This document shows positions 12,220 to 24,508 of a stretch of 64,000 nucleotides of DNA, piece after piece. How positions within the stretch are numbered: the first letter of the stretch is position 1; every line of letters begins with the position of its first letter. Source of the DNA: Sympetrum striolatum (lineage: Eukaryota > Arthropoda > Insecta > Odonata > Libellulidae); NCBI GenBank assembly GCA_947579665.1, contig OX388349.1:71676841-71740840 (forward strand), in the 5' to 3' direction. The translations under genes were made by a program, and so were the position numbers. The notes below the pieces were generated by a model. The model had not been told where the DNA came from and did not search any database. It saw only the letters and a list, made by a program, of their open reading frames with translations.

Positions 12220-15200
12220 TATTATGATAACAAGAAAGATTGGACTCTCTTTGAACTCGGAAAATAAAGCTATTTCCTAAATCTGATTTCTTATCTTAAC
12301 GTTCTAATCCAGGATAATTTTTCGATTTGTAAGTATATCCGAAAATGAGGTTTTATACGATGATAGTAGCTCTTTTTATTGTTAGTACAACGAGTCATAC
12401 ATGTAGAAGGGTCTAAACCAAGAAAAACCGGGACCCACTCACAATGTGAGTACACCATTTATTTTCTAGCGAGCCAGTATACCACATTCATACGAAAGAG
12501 AACTCGAGAAGCAGATGGCACTACGCCGATAATACATGCTAAGCATTCAGACTAACACAATTTTAATGGCGGCCTAATTAACCCTCTCCACAGCCTAAAT
12601 GATCCCACCAACCCCATGCTCTACAGCTTTTACGAAACGTTCTGCAACAGCCTTAAAAAACAGGCAAAGGAGCCGAGTGGGGAGCTCTCTATAATACGGC
12701 TCCGTGTGTGGAAGGGTTGGCTGAGCAGAAAAGATGGAAAAGGGAACCGGCGTAAGGACACGGATCAAACGAAACAAAAATGAGTGCTCGACGGAGGGCG
12801 TTATGACGAACGAAGGGGGGGGACATGGGGGAGACTGTTCTTTGACTAGCGCGGAATAATCCAACCACTCGAGCGGGCATGACGTGTGTTTTCGTCAACG
12901 CATAAGTGAACCACACGTAAATGCATGCCATAATTTTCCATAAATCATAGACGATGTCAAATCATGGCGTGAGAAATGGATCTGATTATCGCGAATGCAA
13001 TGAATAAAAGTGAGGGCTAGGGGCAATTATTGAAGCCTTGTAAGGGTATTTTAATTAATATTCATAACTAAAAAAAATCCTGAAAAAGAATTCGCAAATG
13101 CATGGACCAAAAGAATGGACTCAGGACTGACAACTCAATAAAGTAAATGAAAAAGAACACTAGTCCACGAGGTAACGCCTTCGCACATCGAATTTATTCA
13201 ATAAAGTAAACATATATTGCGCAATGCATAAGGAGACCGTACCATAAAGTTCCAAACATGGAGTATTAAAAATAATTAGATATACTTGATTAATCGAAAA
13301 TGCACGTTGCATTAGTAGAACGCACGCAAGTAGCATAGCACGCACATTATGGAAGTAGATAAATAATAAACACACTATTCTATTTTAAATTATCACTGAA
13401 GATTCGTGGTTGAAAATATCAGTTATATTTCTTAGCTGAAATCCTCAATAAAGGTACTGAGTCACAGGCGCTTTACAAACCACAATAGTTATTTCTAATA
13501 TAGATATTAATTTGAAATAACTGGAAAATATGCGATTAATTTTACAGTATATACAACTTTAGATTATGAAATTTGTAAAATATTATAGAATGTATTATTA
13601 TAATATGTATTACCAGTAATATTTATATAGTAATGAATGTATATAATATCGTAAATCAAAACATTTCTACGTTCCTGGGACTTGTCTCTTTCATGAAATT
13701 CCATATTCGAGGCCAATGGGATATTTTAAGCAATGCTTAACCAATATAGTGGATAAATCTTTAACATACCAGGGTTGACACGCATTAGTTGAAGTAATAT
13801 ATTATAAGGTAGTTCAAACATGGGAACAGAGTAATTCACCGATATATGGATATAAAACATCCACTTTTAATAGATAAGTATGAATGATGCAATTGCCAAA
13901 CACAATATATTTCTTTCAATTTTAATTTAATCATCGTGAAACTATCATGAATAACGACATCCTTAGTAGATACGTTGTAACATCTTTTTCAAAAAACAGC
14001 AACCAACTTTCTAGGCAATGCAATTTTTCTCGGAACACACGGTATTTTTCGAAAGTAGAGGCGGTAAGTTCGTTTGGCGAAATAAAAATAACTCGGAAAT
14101 AGGATCAATTAAGGCTAAGCGGAGGAAACCGAAACCAGACAAGAAGGAGACGACCAGATAAGTGGAGAGCTCGGTACAACGAAAAAAGAAGCCGTTTTAA
14201 TAAACACGGCGAAAAAATCGTTCCCACATTCACTTCGCACCACTCGCCTAACTCACTCACGAGCAGCGATTAAAGTTTTATTAACTCTGCCGCAGTTAAT
14301 CGAGCTGTTAAGTCCCGCGGCTTACGGGAACGAATCGCGAAAAAAAACTTCGATATAATAACTTCGCCGCAGAGCTCTAAGCGGTTCCGATTTGCATTTA
14401 ATCCGAACTAACGGCTCAATTAATGTACGAAAACCGTCGAATTATTATTTCGAAAAGTAATTCCGATTTTTTTCGAATAAAATGCAGCGTTTGTCTACGT
14501 GGAATGATGGTAAGATTGAAGTGAAGGATTTTTCGCGTAAAACAGAGATCTGAAAAGAGATGAAATTTCAGTCAAAGTGGCGAGGGATTTCTGGTGCTTC
14601 TCCGGTTAGTAGAGATTAGATGGATTTTTAATTTCTCTTTTCCAATTTCTTAGTTCGGAAAATATTTCCATTAAAGGAGATAAAAACGAGCGAAACTCCC
14701 AGGCTCGATATAGGTGTGCGTAAATTTAGAGATATAAAATCATTGACTTGCCAACCTTTAATGAAACCGAACTATTGGAATGCCTTTCTTCGAAGAGAAA
14801 AGAAGAAAAATGCAATTAGTGGAATGAGTTCCGCTGACTAAAACATTTTACTTAAGTAAAAATAAAATGAGCACAGAAATTTTGAACTTCAAAGATCGGA
14901 TGCAAAGGAAAGTCTTCCAAATGTGTACTTGTCTAACATATTATACAGTTAATCTCAATTTATGTTTTATATAGAATGAAAAGGACTAGGAAGAATACAG
15001 TATCGTGATTGAAATCCGGTAGAAAAAATAACTCAAATTGAATCGATCGTTGGCGCTTTTGTATGATTAGTAAAAATGCTACAGTTAAAAGCTAAAAGCA
15101 ACCAGATGTTTATGATGCTTCTGCGGGATAGTTGAAATTTCCGGGTAGACAATCCGAGGCATGCGGAACATGAAAATACCCAAGTTTAGTCAAATTTCTA

Positions 15201-16490
15201 TTTTCAATACTTTCGCTAGTCAATTAACTAATGACGGAAAGCCTTGACAAATATAAGTCAAGAGGTATGGTTATGGTAATTTCTCACCTGAGGTTAATTG
15301 ATACGTGCATTAGCTCTTAAAATATTCTCTTTGAGAAAATGTACTCAATACATTATTAAAATTGTAAAATGAAGTTGTAGATGATTATATTTCAATATTT
15401 AAGGTTTACCACTGTAAAAATGTATCAACACAAATTATTTTTGTCATCTACAAAACGTTAAATATCGAGTGCAGTTAGATATCCAACTACGTCGACGTTA
15501 TAACAGCAATTACTAATTCCAACGATTTCCTTACAAATGTATGAGGGATAAAACGGTTTAATAAATTATGGTACAGGTTCTGGTATATTATCGTTGATAA
15601 TTGGGAAGCCTACTAGTTAAAGTGTAAAAAAACGGTCTTGCTAAAGTTTCTAGCTGCATACCATCGAATCAGGAATGTCACACATAATACGGGACGATTG
15701 GCAGCTTAATGGTACGGAGATGATTATGTGAAGGTCGAGCTGTCACACGCATCAAAAATCCTATTCATACCTCGATGAGGAGAATCTACCTAATAACGCA
15801 TGAAGTCATTCTATCCCCTGACTAATAACACGAAAAAACATCCATTGCCATTATTTCAGCTTGCTCTCTATCTTGCCGCGCCATTTCCTTACACGGCGTA
15901 TTGGAATTCTTTTCGTCTCGCATGAAAACTTTCCCCTCCAGACATTTTTCAAACCCCTCCGCGAAATATCGACCGAACGCCGATTCAAATTCCCGATCCG
16001 AAGAATATACAGATTTTTTTCATCACAAAAGCGCGGAGCAATAAACGCCCTGACTGCGCAATCCCTTATCATTGTCCCTTTCACTTAAGACCATTTTTAA
16101 TACAAAGAGAAATAGTTTGGAGACGCGATATGCCGATGATCAAAAGGTCGCGGGTGGAGGGAAAATTCTGTAAATCGAGCTGAAAACAGAAATAAATGGA
16201 GCATGGACGTCTCATGGAGTGAACGGAACTACAGAAGGAGATGGAGCATTTAAACCGGCTGTACAATAAACCGGAAACCTGGGTTTCTTACATAGTTTTT
16301 GCCAGCAAAAACCGGTTCATTATTTCAGCTTTTCGGTTTATATTCCGATAAATCAAATTCTGATAATGGAATAACCACTTGATTTGAAGAATAGTGAAAT
16401 TAAAAGTTATTTCACAGAATTAAAAGCCCAAAATCCATGTACATTAAGCTTGGTCCGTCTGAAAACTAATCAAATCAGTCTAAATTGTTT
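12220..16490. other. non-coding stretch with three GC-richer patches
   Basis: No gene recognised. GC-richer patches occur at about 12400-12940, 14040-14480 and 15846-16090. All are open on one or both strands for 60-90 codons without any protein motif. The 14040-14480 patch combines many TAAT/ATTA cores with a GC-rich background and would be a reasonable candidate for conserved regulatory DNA. The segment 13480-13640 is extremely AT-rich. Confidence 0.5.
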
Positions 16491-16555
16491 AATAATAATA
16501 CTGATAATAATAATTTATTATGCTCTGGGTAGATTCCCATAGAAAAACACAAAAT
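16491..16555 (-). mobile_element. LINE 3' tail remnant, (TTA)n-ending
   Basis: Read on the minus strand, a short unique stretch (CTACCCAGAGCATAATAAAT) runs into a degenerate (TTA)n tail, TTATTATTATCAGTATTATT. This unique-then-TTA layout is how several arthropod LINEs end, and it parallels the copy at 23525-23605. Too short to assign to a clade. Confidence 0.5.
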
Positions 16556-17640
16556 ACATAAATGCTCAGAGTACAAAAATGAGAGCGACTTCCATATAAT
16601 TTTTTTCCTAAATATAGAAAATTATCACCCCTGCCCTACGATCTTTCAAACTTTTTTCGTTTCTGTATTATATTTTCAAATATTATTTTTTAATTACTTT
16701 CTCCTTTGTACAATTACCGTCTTATTTACAACTATCTTGGAATATGTAATCAGTATAAGATTGATGTTTAACAGGATATCAGCATATTAAACTATGAAAT
16801 TTTCTTTAATGGTAAAAATGTTTTCCCGGCTAACCGGGTAATTAAAGCACCATCATCGGAGACCCGGTTTGTTCGAATTGATGGATTCGGGGGTGCAACC
16901 GGGTAATGGAGAGTTACGGTTGGGGAACCACATTTCTCGCGATTTCAACAGCGGCATAAACGTGTTTGATATTTGGCGGGAGATGGCGCTAGGGAATATG
17001 CGATGTCACTCGCTAGATTAGGACATGCGGCTCTCTCTCCAACTCAGGGGACAGTAGAATAAATAAATCAGAGGAATGAAGAAAAAGAGTACCGAGGCAG
17101 TGAGGCGAAACACGGTCTCGAACATACAGTACAAATAGTAACAGCGAAAAACTTGAGAGCGCGCATCTCGAGAAGATCTGCGAGTGCCAAGCTACAAAAT
17201 ACGTGAACCAGTGCTGACGTCAGAGAATTCGGAAATATCACTATTATTTTTCCCCTGACTGATGACTTATTTAACTAGCATCACCATAGCATTGGAGTAT
17301 TAATAATCGTCTCAGAAAGTAATTCCTAACATATTATTTTTGTAATAATAAGAAACAATCGAAAGATAAAATCGAGTTGTGTAAATTATTTCAAGTTACT
17401 CTTGCGTCTTTCAACCGATTCTTATTAATGTGCCATGTTATTCTGTCTTCAACCATTTTTCTTCACCACACGCCAAGTTATTCATTTCATGGAATGATCT
17501 AAAATCCACCAGGTCTTATTGTTATAACATCGGATAAATATGATATGTATTACATGCTAAGACGATTTTTTCCGATTCAAACAAGATGAGGGATTTATAA
17601 AGTTGAGGCTTCGTGTATTAAATACTTCCTAAGAGATCAA
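16556..17640. other. non-coding, GC-richer segment with short direct repeat
   Basis: No gene seen. The motif AACCGGGTAAT occurs twice near 16831 and 16898. The 9-mer AGATGGCGC (16981-16989, plus strand) matches the insect CTCF core. The upstream part of the transposase remnant that follows could not be traced in any frame. Confidence 0.45.
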
Positions 17641-17888
17641 ATGATCAAGAACGTAAGACTCGATCTCTGCGCTTCCTCTTCAAGATCTCTGGACATTACG
17701 CTCTCTGATTTTTTCTTTGAGGTCAAAGATGAAGTTTGCATTCTACCACAACCACAACAGACGAGGCCTAAAAGATCGAATTTCGACTCCGTGAACCGGG
17801 AAATACACTGCAACGCATTTGGGACTAAGTCTCTTATCGCACTGATGCTGTCCGAGCTACGAGGGGTGACCACATTGAATACGTAGGT
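17641..17888 (+). pseudogene. DDE transposase C-terminal remnant, frameshifted
   Basis: The first frame contains ASSSRSLDITLSDFFFEVKD, which corresponds to the conserved block around the third catalytic Asp of arthropod mariner-like and related DDE transposases (family pattern PRSPDLTPxDFFLWGYVKDEV). The WGY of that block is missing here. After a frameshift between about 17790 and 17829 the +2 frame reads SYRTDAVRATRGDHIEYV, matching the usual C-terminus YRLDVVRATRGAHIE. The catalytic N-terminal two thirds are absent. The copy is broken by a frameshift, a small deletion and 5' truncation, so it cannot be active. A LINE fragment lies 166 bases downstream in the same orientation, so this is a nested or adjacent transposon graveyard. 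The superfamily call is from remembered family patterns, not a search. Confidence 0.7.
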
Positions 17889-18054
17889 TCTTTCGGAAAA
17901 AAATCGGCAGAATATGGATAAGCATCGTTGGGTGAAATATCTTTAGAGTAAAAAGTACCTAATCAACCTCCCTGGGGGAAAGATGGAGTCGTTAGAAATA
18001 TTTAAAAAAAATGAAACAACAATAGCCTGCCTGCATTAATGTTGGGACACTTGA

Positions 18055-18381
18055 TTGGCACTTCGATTCCAACGCCATCCATCGAGAGGTGGATATCACT
18101 GGAAAGGTTTTGTAAAGAATTGCTACGATAAAACAGTGAGTGTTACTCAGTTGATACAAGACACGGGATGGAAATCGTTGGAAGATCGAAGACTAATTCA
18201 ATGGATAAATTTACTAAATAAGTCCAGAGAAATTACGTTCTCAGATGATGTAACCAATATAATGCGACCTCCCTGTTATGTATACCTTTCTGAAATTGCG
18301 AGGAAAATTAGGGAAATAGATGCCAGAACGAATCGTTTCGAGAATCCATTTTTTCCGGGAACGATACGCGAAAGAAATTGA
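18055..18381 (+). pseudogene. non-LTR retrotransposon reverse transcriptase, C-terminal fragment
   Basis: The frame ends at a TGA at 18381 and has no ATG, so it is a 5'-truncated piece of a LINE ORF2. Diagnostic blocks are FVKNCYDKTVSVTQLIQDTG, then WKSLEDRRLI, and near the end RTNRFENPFFPGTIRERN. These correspond to the region after the reverse-transcriptase core in many arthropod LINEs (family patterns SVTxMLxxLGWxSLExRR and NSFFPRTIRxWN). The last block has G for R and R for D/W, so it has decayed. The upstream part (before residue about 15) is out of frame or too diverged to read. The catalytic RT motifs and the endonuclease are absent. The protein would have copied its own RNA into DNA at a nicked target; this fragment cannot. 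I cannot separate CR1, L2 and Jockey-type clades by eye. Confidence 0.82.
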
Positions 18382-18470
18382 TTAGGAAAATAGAATCAAA
18401 ATGCTTGCATCCCTTGCCACACGCCGAAAGTGGGCTTGCAGGGTTCTTACATAGACATCCGATACCTCTT
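18382..18470 (+). mobile_element. LINE 3' UTR of the adjacent RT fragment
   Basis: Directly after the RT stop codon comes CACGCCGAAAGTGGGCTTGC (about 18419-18438) followed by ACATAGACATC. This fits the 3' UTR of an arthropod LINE type that ends in a GTAGAT-like tail, as I remember it. It supports the view that the RT fragment retains its genuine 3' end, the usual result of 5'-truncated LINE insertion. The end coordinate is approximate. Confidence 0.55.
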
Positions 18471-19454
18471 AATTTAGATACCCATATTCATCACGATGAT
18501 GAATGAACACCAATAAATGAGGACCCCGGCAGTTAACCTAACCCTGAACCATTATCAGCAAAGAAGAACGCGTTATTCGCTTGGTATCAGCATTCAAAAA
18601 TTTTGATCATCTTTTTCAATAATGCATTAATTTGTGTATAAGTAGATGATTAACTTCTACGAGGACTACTTCTAAAACAAAAATATTCCTCTCGGGACAG
18701 TTCCGACGGGAACACGTAAACCAGAGTCCAGTAGCTCGAACGCGATATCTCTCGAGTCCAAAGCAGACCGCGTCCGTACGCAATGTCCACCCTTGAATTC
18801 GTTGCGTGAAAACGATAAAAAAAACCGCCTGCGGTACAGTCCCCAACCTCCTCTCACATGGATCGATAGGGGAACACAGAGAGAAACGCGACGCGAGCGT
18901 GGTGTGTTTGGGAAGACCGCACTCAATGGGTGCACGTGGTCCGGGCGTTGACTCCTGAAAACTCGGTGAGACGAAGAAACCTAAGGTCTGGAGCATGCGC
19001 GAGTTACGCCCTGCGACATTTAAGTGTTTTATGGGAGCGTTAACGGGCGGATGCGGATTCTGCCCGACTTTTGTTTTTCTTTGCCGAGCCGGAAATTCCG
19101 TGGGCGGGACGAGTTAGCAACACGGAGCGCATTCTTTTCCCTCTTCTTCGCATTTCCTTCGCTCGCTCAATTCTTTCGAACTGACAACTTTCCTCAACGC
19201 ACGTTTGATAACTGAATTTTGCACAGAGGAATAACTGCTAGGAAGACCTAAGTTACTTGATAAATAAGCCCTTCCATCGCTAAAAAACAGAAAAAGACTC
19301 AAAATTATTTGCTATAAAGGGAATTTACAAATACACACAGATACGTATGTTCATAAACTAAAAAAATTTTGCTTTCGTATCTTTCAGTTATCATTCATAT
19401 ACGAGTGCTAATATTTGATGGATATAGTAAATGTTCATTACGTTAGCTTTCTAC
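18471..19454. other. non-coding, GC-richer patch open on both strands
   Basis: The patch 18616-19215 is open for 126 codons on the minus strand and for shorter frames on the plus strand. None of the peptides shows a recognisable motif, so they are treated as chance frames. Confidence 0.5.
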
Positions 19455-19760
19455 CGAATTCGCAAAGCCATTATTAACCTATTATAATTATCATCATGAC
19501 TCAAAATATTGTTATTATTTTTAATATAATTATAAACTATTAATATCATTTCAATCGCTAATATTACTATTGTCGATACCTCTATTTCCATCGCTTCTAG
19601 TAGTATTGTTTATTATTTGTTTGATTGCTATCATTATTATTTTTATAAATAAATTATAATCACCATTATCGTTATTTCAATTTCTATTATTATCACTTCT
19701 ATCTTCATCGTCTCTAATACTGTTGTTTCTCATAGTACTGTTTCTATTATTATTCTCGTT
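19455..19760. repeat. degenerate ATT/ATC trinucleotide low-complexity region
   Basis: About 300 bases dominated by ATT, ATC and TTT triplets (for example CATTATTATTTTTAT and TCTATTATTATTCTC), with interspersed CTATT and CGCT units. It reads as an old, diverged microsatellite. Confidence 0.75.
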
Positions 19761-22143
19761 AAAAAGTGGATAATCAGATTCTCTGGGTTAACACACAATA
19801 GGTAAAAGGAAGCCACGGAATTCTGGAGCTAAAAATATCTTTTGAAGTTACAAAGGGCAACTTCCAGCTTCCGCACGGTAAAAAAATCGTTTTATGTGAG
19901 AACACCGAATGGAATTACGGGAAGAGGTCGATGGAAAAAATCTATACTCTGGAAGCTCTCAAACTTTATCCGAGGCGAGCCTTTATCGCAGCTCTCTACC
20001 CAATCTAGTTTTACGTAATGAAGCCTACGTACTCGATTCTGAATCCGTAATTTTATGGGGAGTGAGCTCAGTTCGAATCCTATGAGAATAATACTCGCAG
20101 ATATAATTAAATCAATATATATTTTGAGCATGAAAATCACACGGTAATGAAGGTACTCTCAACATAAAGTTCGCATGGCATAAGAAATGATATGCAGGAG
20201 GAAGCCGACGAGAGTCAATTTTGTGAGAAGATGCGATTTCCTTTGTCGAGAAATTTCCTCAGGCAAAAATAATCCCTCAAAGTAACTGACTAAAACCTTT
20301 AGTACGTGATGGGAGTGAGAAATTTTCAGGGAAATATATATGGTGCAGTCCATGTATCTATTTATGCAGCAAATATTTACGGTATTGGAATTTATTCGAC
20401 AGCAGAGTTTCGTCACAGTTAATGAAGAGCCTAGGAAAACTTATTGACCACGAAGCCTCTATCAGAGCTGATTTATGGATGATAAAAATCAGTAAGCATA
20501 GCTTTCCTAACAACATTAAAATGTATTCAAGTTAAGTATACTTCACATGAAAGTTCGTGTATAATACAATTTCAAAACATTATAAAACAGAAAACGTGTT
20601 CGTATCTATGTTTGATATGGTTAAGTTACGTCGAGTATTAGTAGAACGTTTTTCCCTAAATTTGTAAACGTAAGAATCCTAATGAAGGCGAATTTACACG
20701 AAACAAAATGCGTATAAGCGATTAGATAACACACCACAGTTACTCCCAACCATGAAACTTTTCACACGACGCTTTCGATATTTCCAAATATTTCAATGAA
20801 AGTGACACCTTTTCCATTTCCGGTAAACGGAGAAAGATTTGGTCACCAGATTTCCTTTCATTTCGGTTATTTTCGAGCGAGAATAAACCGTAATGCGACG
20901 AAGTAATAAAAGAAATCATCGGACGCGTCGCGCCAATTTGTTAGTTAGCCATCAAATAAAACGGGAAATAAACCCGACGAAAAGCTCTCCAATTTCCATT
21001 TCAAACGATTGATTCCCCTCCGCTTGTTTATATTCCTCCTTGGGACCACTCGATATTAATTCAATTACGCTCGACTTCTGAAAAAGGGTAAACACATCCG
21101 CCATTATATTTTTAATCCCTCAGAGATGAGGAAAACGAAAAATGTACTCGAAAGTGTCTTTGGAAGAGAAAAGACTTTCAATCGGTCACTTGGCAACGGG
21201 AGAACGATCTAGAAAGCGCTGCATTTGTGAACAACACCGCGGCGAAAATAAAAGGGGGAAAATGTAAAAAATAGCTCCATCGTTTTCATCTCCGCTGGTC
21301 TCTCTCCATCACTGTAGCATCGATCCCTCCCACAGCTTCCCCCACTGCCCCTCTCAGAGATCACGCCCTCTCCGGCTCTTCACTGCGGTCATCCATCTAC
21401 TTCAGCCATGCGAGACGGCGAGTCCTCCAGGCGCCCGCCCCCGAAATCCGTACTCCCTGGGACGTCGCCCTTAATCTTATGCCCATCCGCCCACTCCTGT
21501 GCCAATCTCCTAGCGCGACCGACCTAACCATTTAAAGTAGGAACTCCTTCATTACCATTGCATCCCATTCCAGTAAGATTGGACTCTCATAATTCCGACA
21601 TTATCTACGATTACGCAAGACCCAGAGGGAAACTTCGACTGGAGCAAACACATTCCGCCTAATTATCGATCTCGGGTCACCTATTTATCACCCTTAATGG
21701 GGAGGCTGTGTACGGATAAAGGCCTCCTGCCTTTTTATTCCATAATTGGCGATAATTTATCAGTTTACATCGCCTAGTTCGGCGGTTGCTATTCCTGGGC
21801 GCCGATAACCTTTTTACCTTGAGCGTCGCATCGCGAATTGAAGCAGTCATGCTGAGTAAGCTTCAGATGAATCACATTAAATCAATTTGCGCGATTTAAA
21901 TAGCATAAGCATTCGTTAAAAATATGGATATTCATACTAATCCTATTAACAAAATTACGAATTAGTGTGAGATTTTAAAAAATAATAAACCCGGACCGGG
22001 TTCATTTATTGGATGATTTCCTAATTAATTTTGAATGATCTTGTTTATATATAACTAATAGTAATCTACCCTCTATCGATGAGAGTTTCACTTAAAGTGG
22101 AATAAAATCTATCGATTCGGCCGAGATGTTGTGGAAAGACATA
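19761..22143. other. non-coding stretch with large GC-richer patch
   Basis: No gene seen. About 20750-21880 is GC-richer, with a pyrimidine-rich part at 21290-21500. The part 21650-21850 contains GATAA/TTATC and TAAT cores in a compact block, a plausible but unproven enhancer-like segment. Confidence 0.45.
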
Positions 22144-22239
22144 ACTGAACACAGATACTTTTCCTCAAAGGTTTCTCCACCGGTTTCGGTAGTTCCTTAA
22201 TAAAAAACCTTTGTGGAAAAGTATAAATCTGTGTTCAGT
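22144..22239. mobile_element. 96-bp foldback (MITE-like) element
   Basis: Left arm 22144-22174 (starting ACTGAACACAGAT) pairs with right arm 22205-22239 (ending ATCTGTGTTCAGT). The right arm has about 4 extra bases. The 30-base loop contains ACCGGTTTC at 22179-22187, the reverse complement of GAAACCGGT. That half-motif also occurs in the hammerhead-like core at 41201-41235, but the CTGANGA half is not recognisable here. No clean target duplication and no coding. Confidence 0.65.
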
Positions 22240-23524
22240 CTAGAATAAAAATTTAACTGAGCGAATTTCCAATTCTAAAAGATAAAAAATAAACCAAATC
22301 AATTATCATAGGTATAAAACCTAAAAACTACTATTACGAAGAATTTATACGAATGAGACAGAGAAATACAACGGAACTTATTATATGAATAGGTAAAATT
22401 AGGGTGTTAGAGAAAAGAAAGCTACAACTACAACCAAAATGTGCTTAGCAAAATAAATTATTTATTCTGTTATCTTCAATTCAAAAAACTATAAGTAACA
22501 ATCTAATGCATTAGACGTATAAATCAATGCAATGTTGGATGTAATCCATAAGAATGACATTCCACCGTAAAAAAAAACAACAGCAGCTTACATCTGGCCG
22601 CACTCAACTGTTTCTTCACTCTCAGAGACGATTTTTCTCAGTGAACTGACGTGAGCATAGCGCAAAAGGAGTAATACGTCACTTTTAAGCTGTATATAAA
22701 TCTATTCCTGATATCAGAAGCGAATATCCATAATTGACTTAATGAAAACGAAGGACTCTTGTAACTATAGCGAAAGAAGAGAGAAAAAGTATCACCACTT
22801 AGGACGTAAAAAAAACATAATGCAGTTTTGTCTTTAAGCATCGTTCTTTAAAAGAAATATTAAGCAAAAAATTATAGGTAAGAAAAGTCAACTTTCAAAA
22901 GTCAAAGAAAAAGCAGCCAACTGATAATTAGGCCCGTTTGTTTCTAGGTATATTTTCTTATTTATATAATATATTTAGAAGATACGAAGTGAAATCGGAC
23001 AGATTCTGTAAGAAGGAAAATAATCGGAACATCCTTAATTCCACATTTTTCAAGAGGAGTTTTGAGCATCCTACAATTTCGTAAAACTTCGATTTCAGTT
23101 AACTGAAAACCTTTCATGACAATAAAAACGATACATTATAAATACGAATATTATATTAAATACGAATACTAACTGATACTGGATATGAAGCATACGAATA
23201 TGGCCAACTGCATCAACAAAGGTCATTCACTCTTTCATATGAAAGTCTGAGTGGGGACACAAGACACACATGCACTTCTTGGACGTTCCGGCTGCATAAA
23301 ACTCCAAGAGAATTTTTGGTGAGCTGAAAACATTTTCTTCCAGACTAAGTTGACCCATTAAAATATTCAATATTCGTCAGCAGCATTGGTTATGCATTGA
23401 GAGGACCTACATAATGCTTAGCAAAAGCAAAGAAAACAGTTAAAGACTACTTAGTGCCCAATTCAGTTGCACAATTAAATATAATTCACGGATTTTGTCT
23501 TAATTTTGAGGAATTCCGTAATAA
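22240..23524. other. AT-rich non-coding stretch
   Basis: Nothing recognised. Short open frames such as 22638-22841 (-) carry no motif. Confidence 0.55.
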
Positions 23525-23605
23525 AAAGTAATAATAATAATAACGTCTTTATTGGGCGAAATTGGGGCTAAAAAGTCCCATCTTCCATTTAACCCTGGTT
23601 TGTTT
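23525..23605 (-). mobile_element. LINE 3' end with (TTA)n tail
   Basis: On the minus strand, ATTTCGCCCAATAAAGACG leads into TTATTATTATTATTA. An AATAAA just before a trinucleotide tail is the ordinary 3' end of several LINE families. The element therefore inserted pointing to lower coordinates and is 5'-truncated; upstream sequence beyond about 23605 shows no coding. No protein part is visible. Confidence 0.65.
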
Positions 23606-24460
23606 ACTGATAAATATGAGAGAAAATATCTTTAAGAGCTTTAATACTTCTTCCACAGAGCTCAACTTATAATGCTACAACTTTTGGCTAGATATCGTCA
23701 TTTCCAAGGACCAGAAAAGGTGGGAAGCTATATAAAGACCACTTACCTACACAATTTAAGGAGGAATTATTATTAATTCGGATATTTCGATACATGACGT
23801 CACGCCTTTGAATATTTATTTCATTCTTTAAGGAGGAGTCTAGTATTCCACCAAGTATAAGAATTAATTAATCTAGTATTTGACCAAGGAAGACAGATAC
23901 TCTACCCATTTAATGAACTAATCAAACTTCAAAGAACTCAATTTTAGTTTGTAAAAAATAAATGTTATTTTAGAGCAACTAATCTGTTAGAACGGTCCAT
24001 TTGTTAAGCATTCAGCCCAAAAGCTGGTTCGACCCTTAAATCCAGAATCACCTACAATATGCCCAGAAGAAAATACTAGAGAATCTGTGCAACCTTGTAA
24101 TTCAGGTGAATTCCTGAATTATCCGAGAGGCAGTAAATCATTTTAAGCAAGGTACTATTTGCTCAAATTTACCCCACCTTTTCTTTACGAGATATTTCGC
24201 AAGCCTTTCTCCTCACATCGATCATTATATACAGAAGAATTTGCTGTTCAATATCAGCGTTATTTGCTTAAGTAATCTGCAAAGCTGCATAGAAAAATAC
24301 AAATCTGCATTTATATCACACTGCCCTTACATCACTGCCTTTACAGTGGAACTGCAATAACAGGTCAATACATTTGACAATATCCTGACAGAATACTCAG
24401 AACTCAAACCTGGAACAAAGGCATTGGTAAACCATATTCTTATCCAAGGTTGGCATTTTT
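23606..24460. other. AT-rich non-coding stretch
   Basis: Nothing recognised. Confidence 0.5.
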
Positions 24461-24508
24461 TTTACATCCATTTACATATTTCATACATTACATTTTACAT
24501 TACATTAT
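24461..24508. repeat. imperfect TTACA tandem repeat
   Basis: Repeated TTTACAT and TTACAT units (TTTACATCCATTTACATATT, then ACATTACATTTTACATTACA). Confidence 0.65.

Noticed and set aside
20050..20090. GTTCGAATCC B-box match on the plus strand
   Set aside because: No A box at a suitable distance and no SINE body; a single B-box match is expected by chance.
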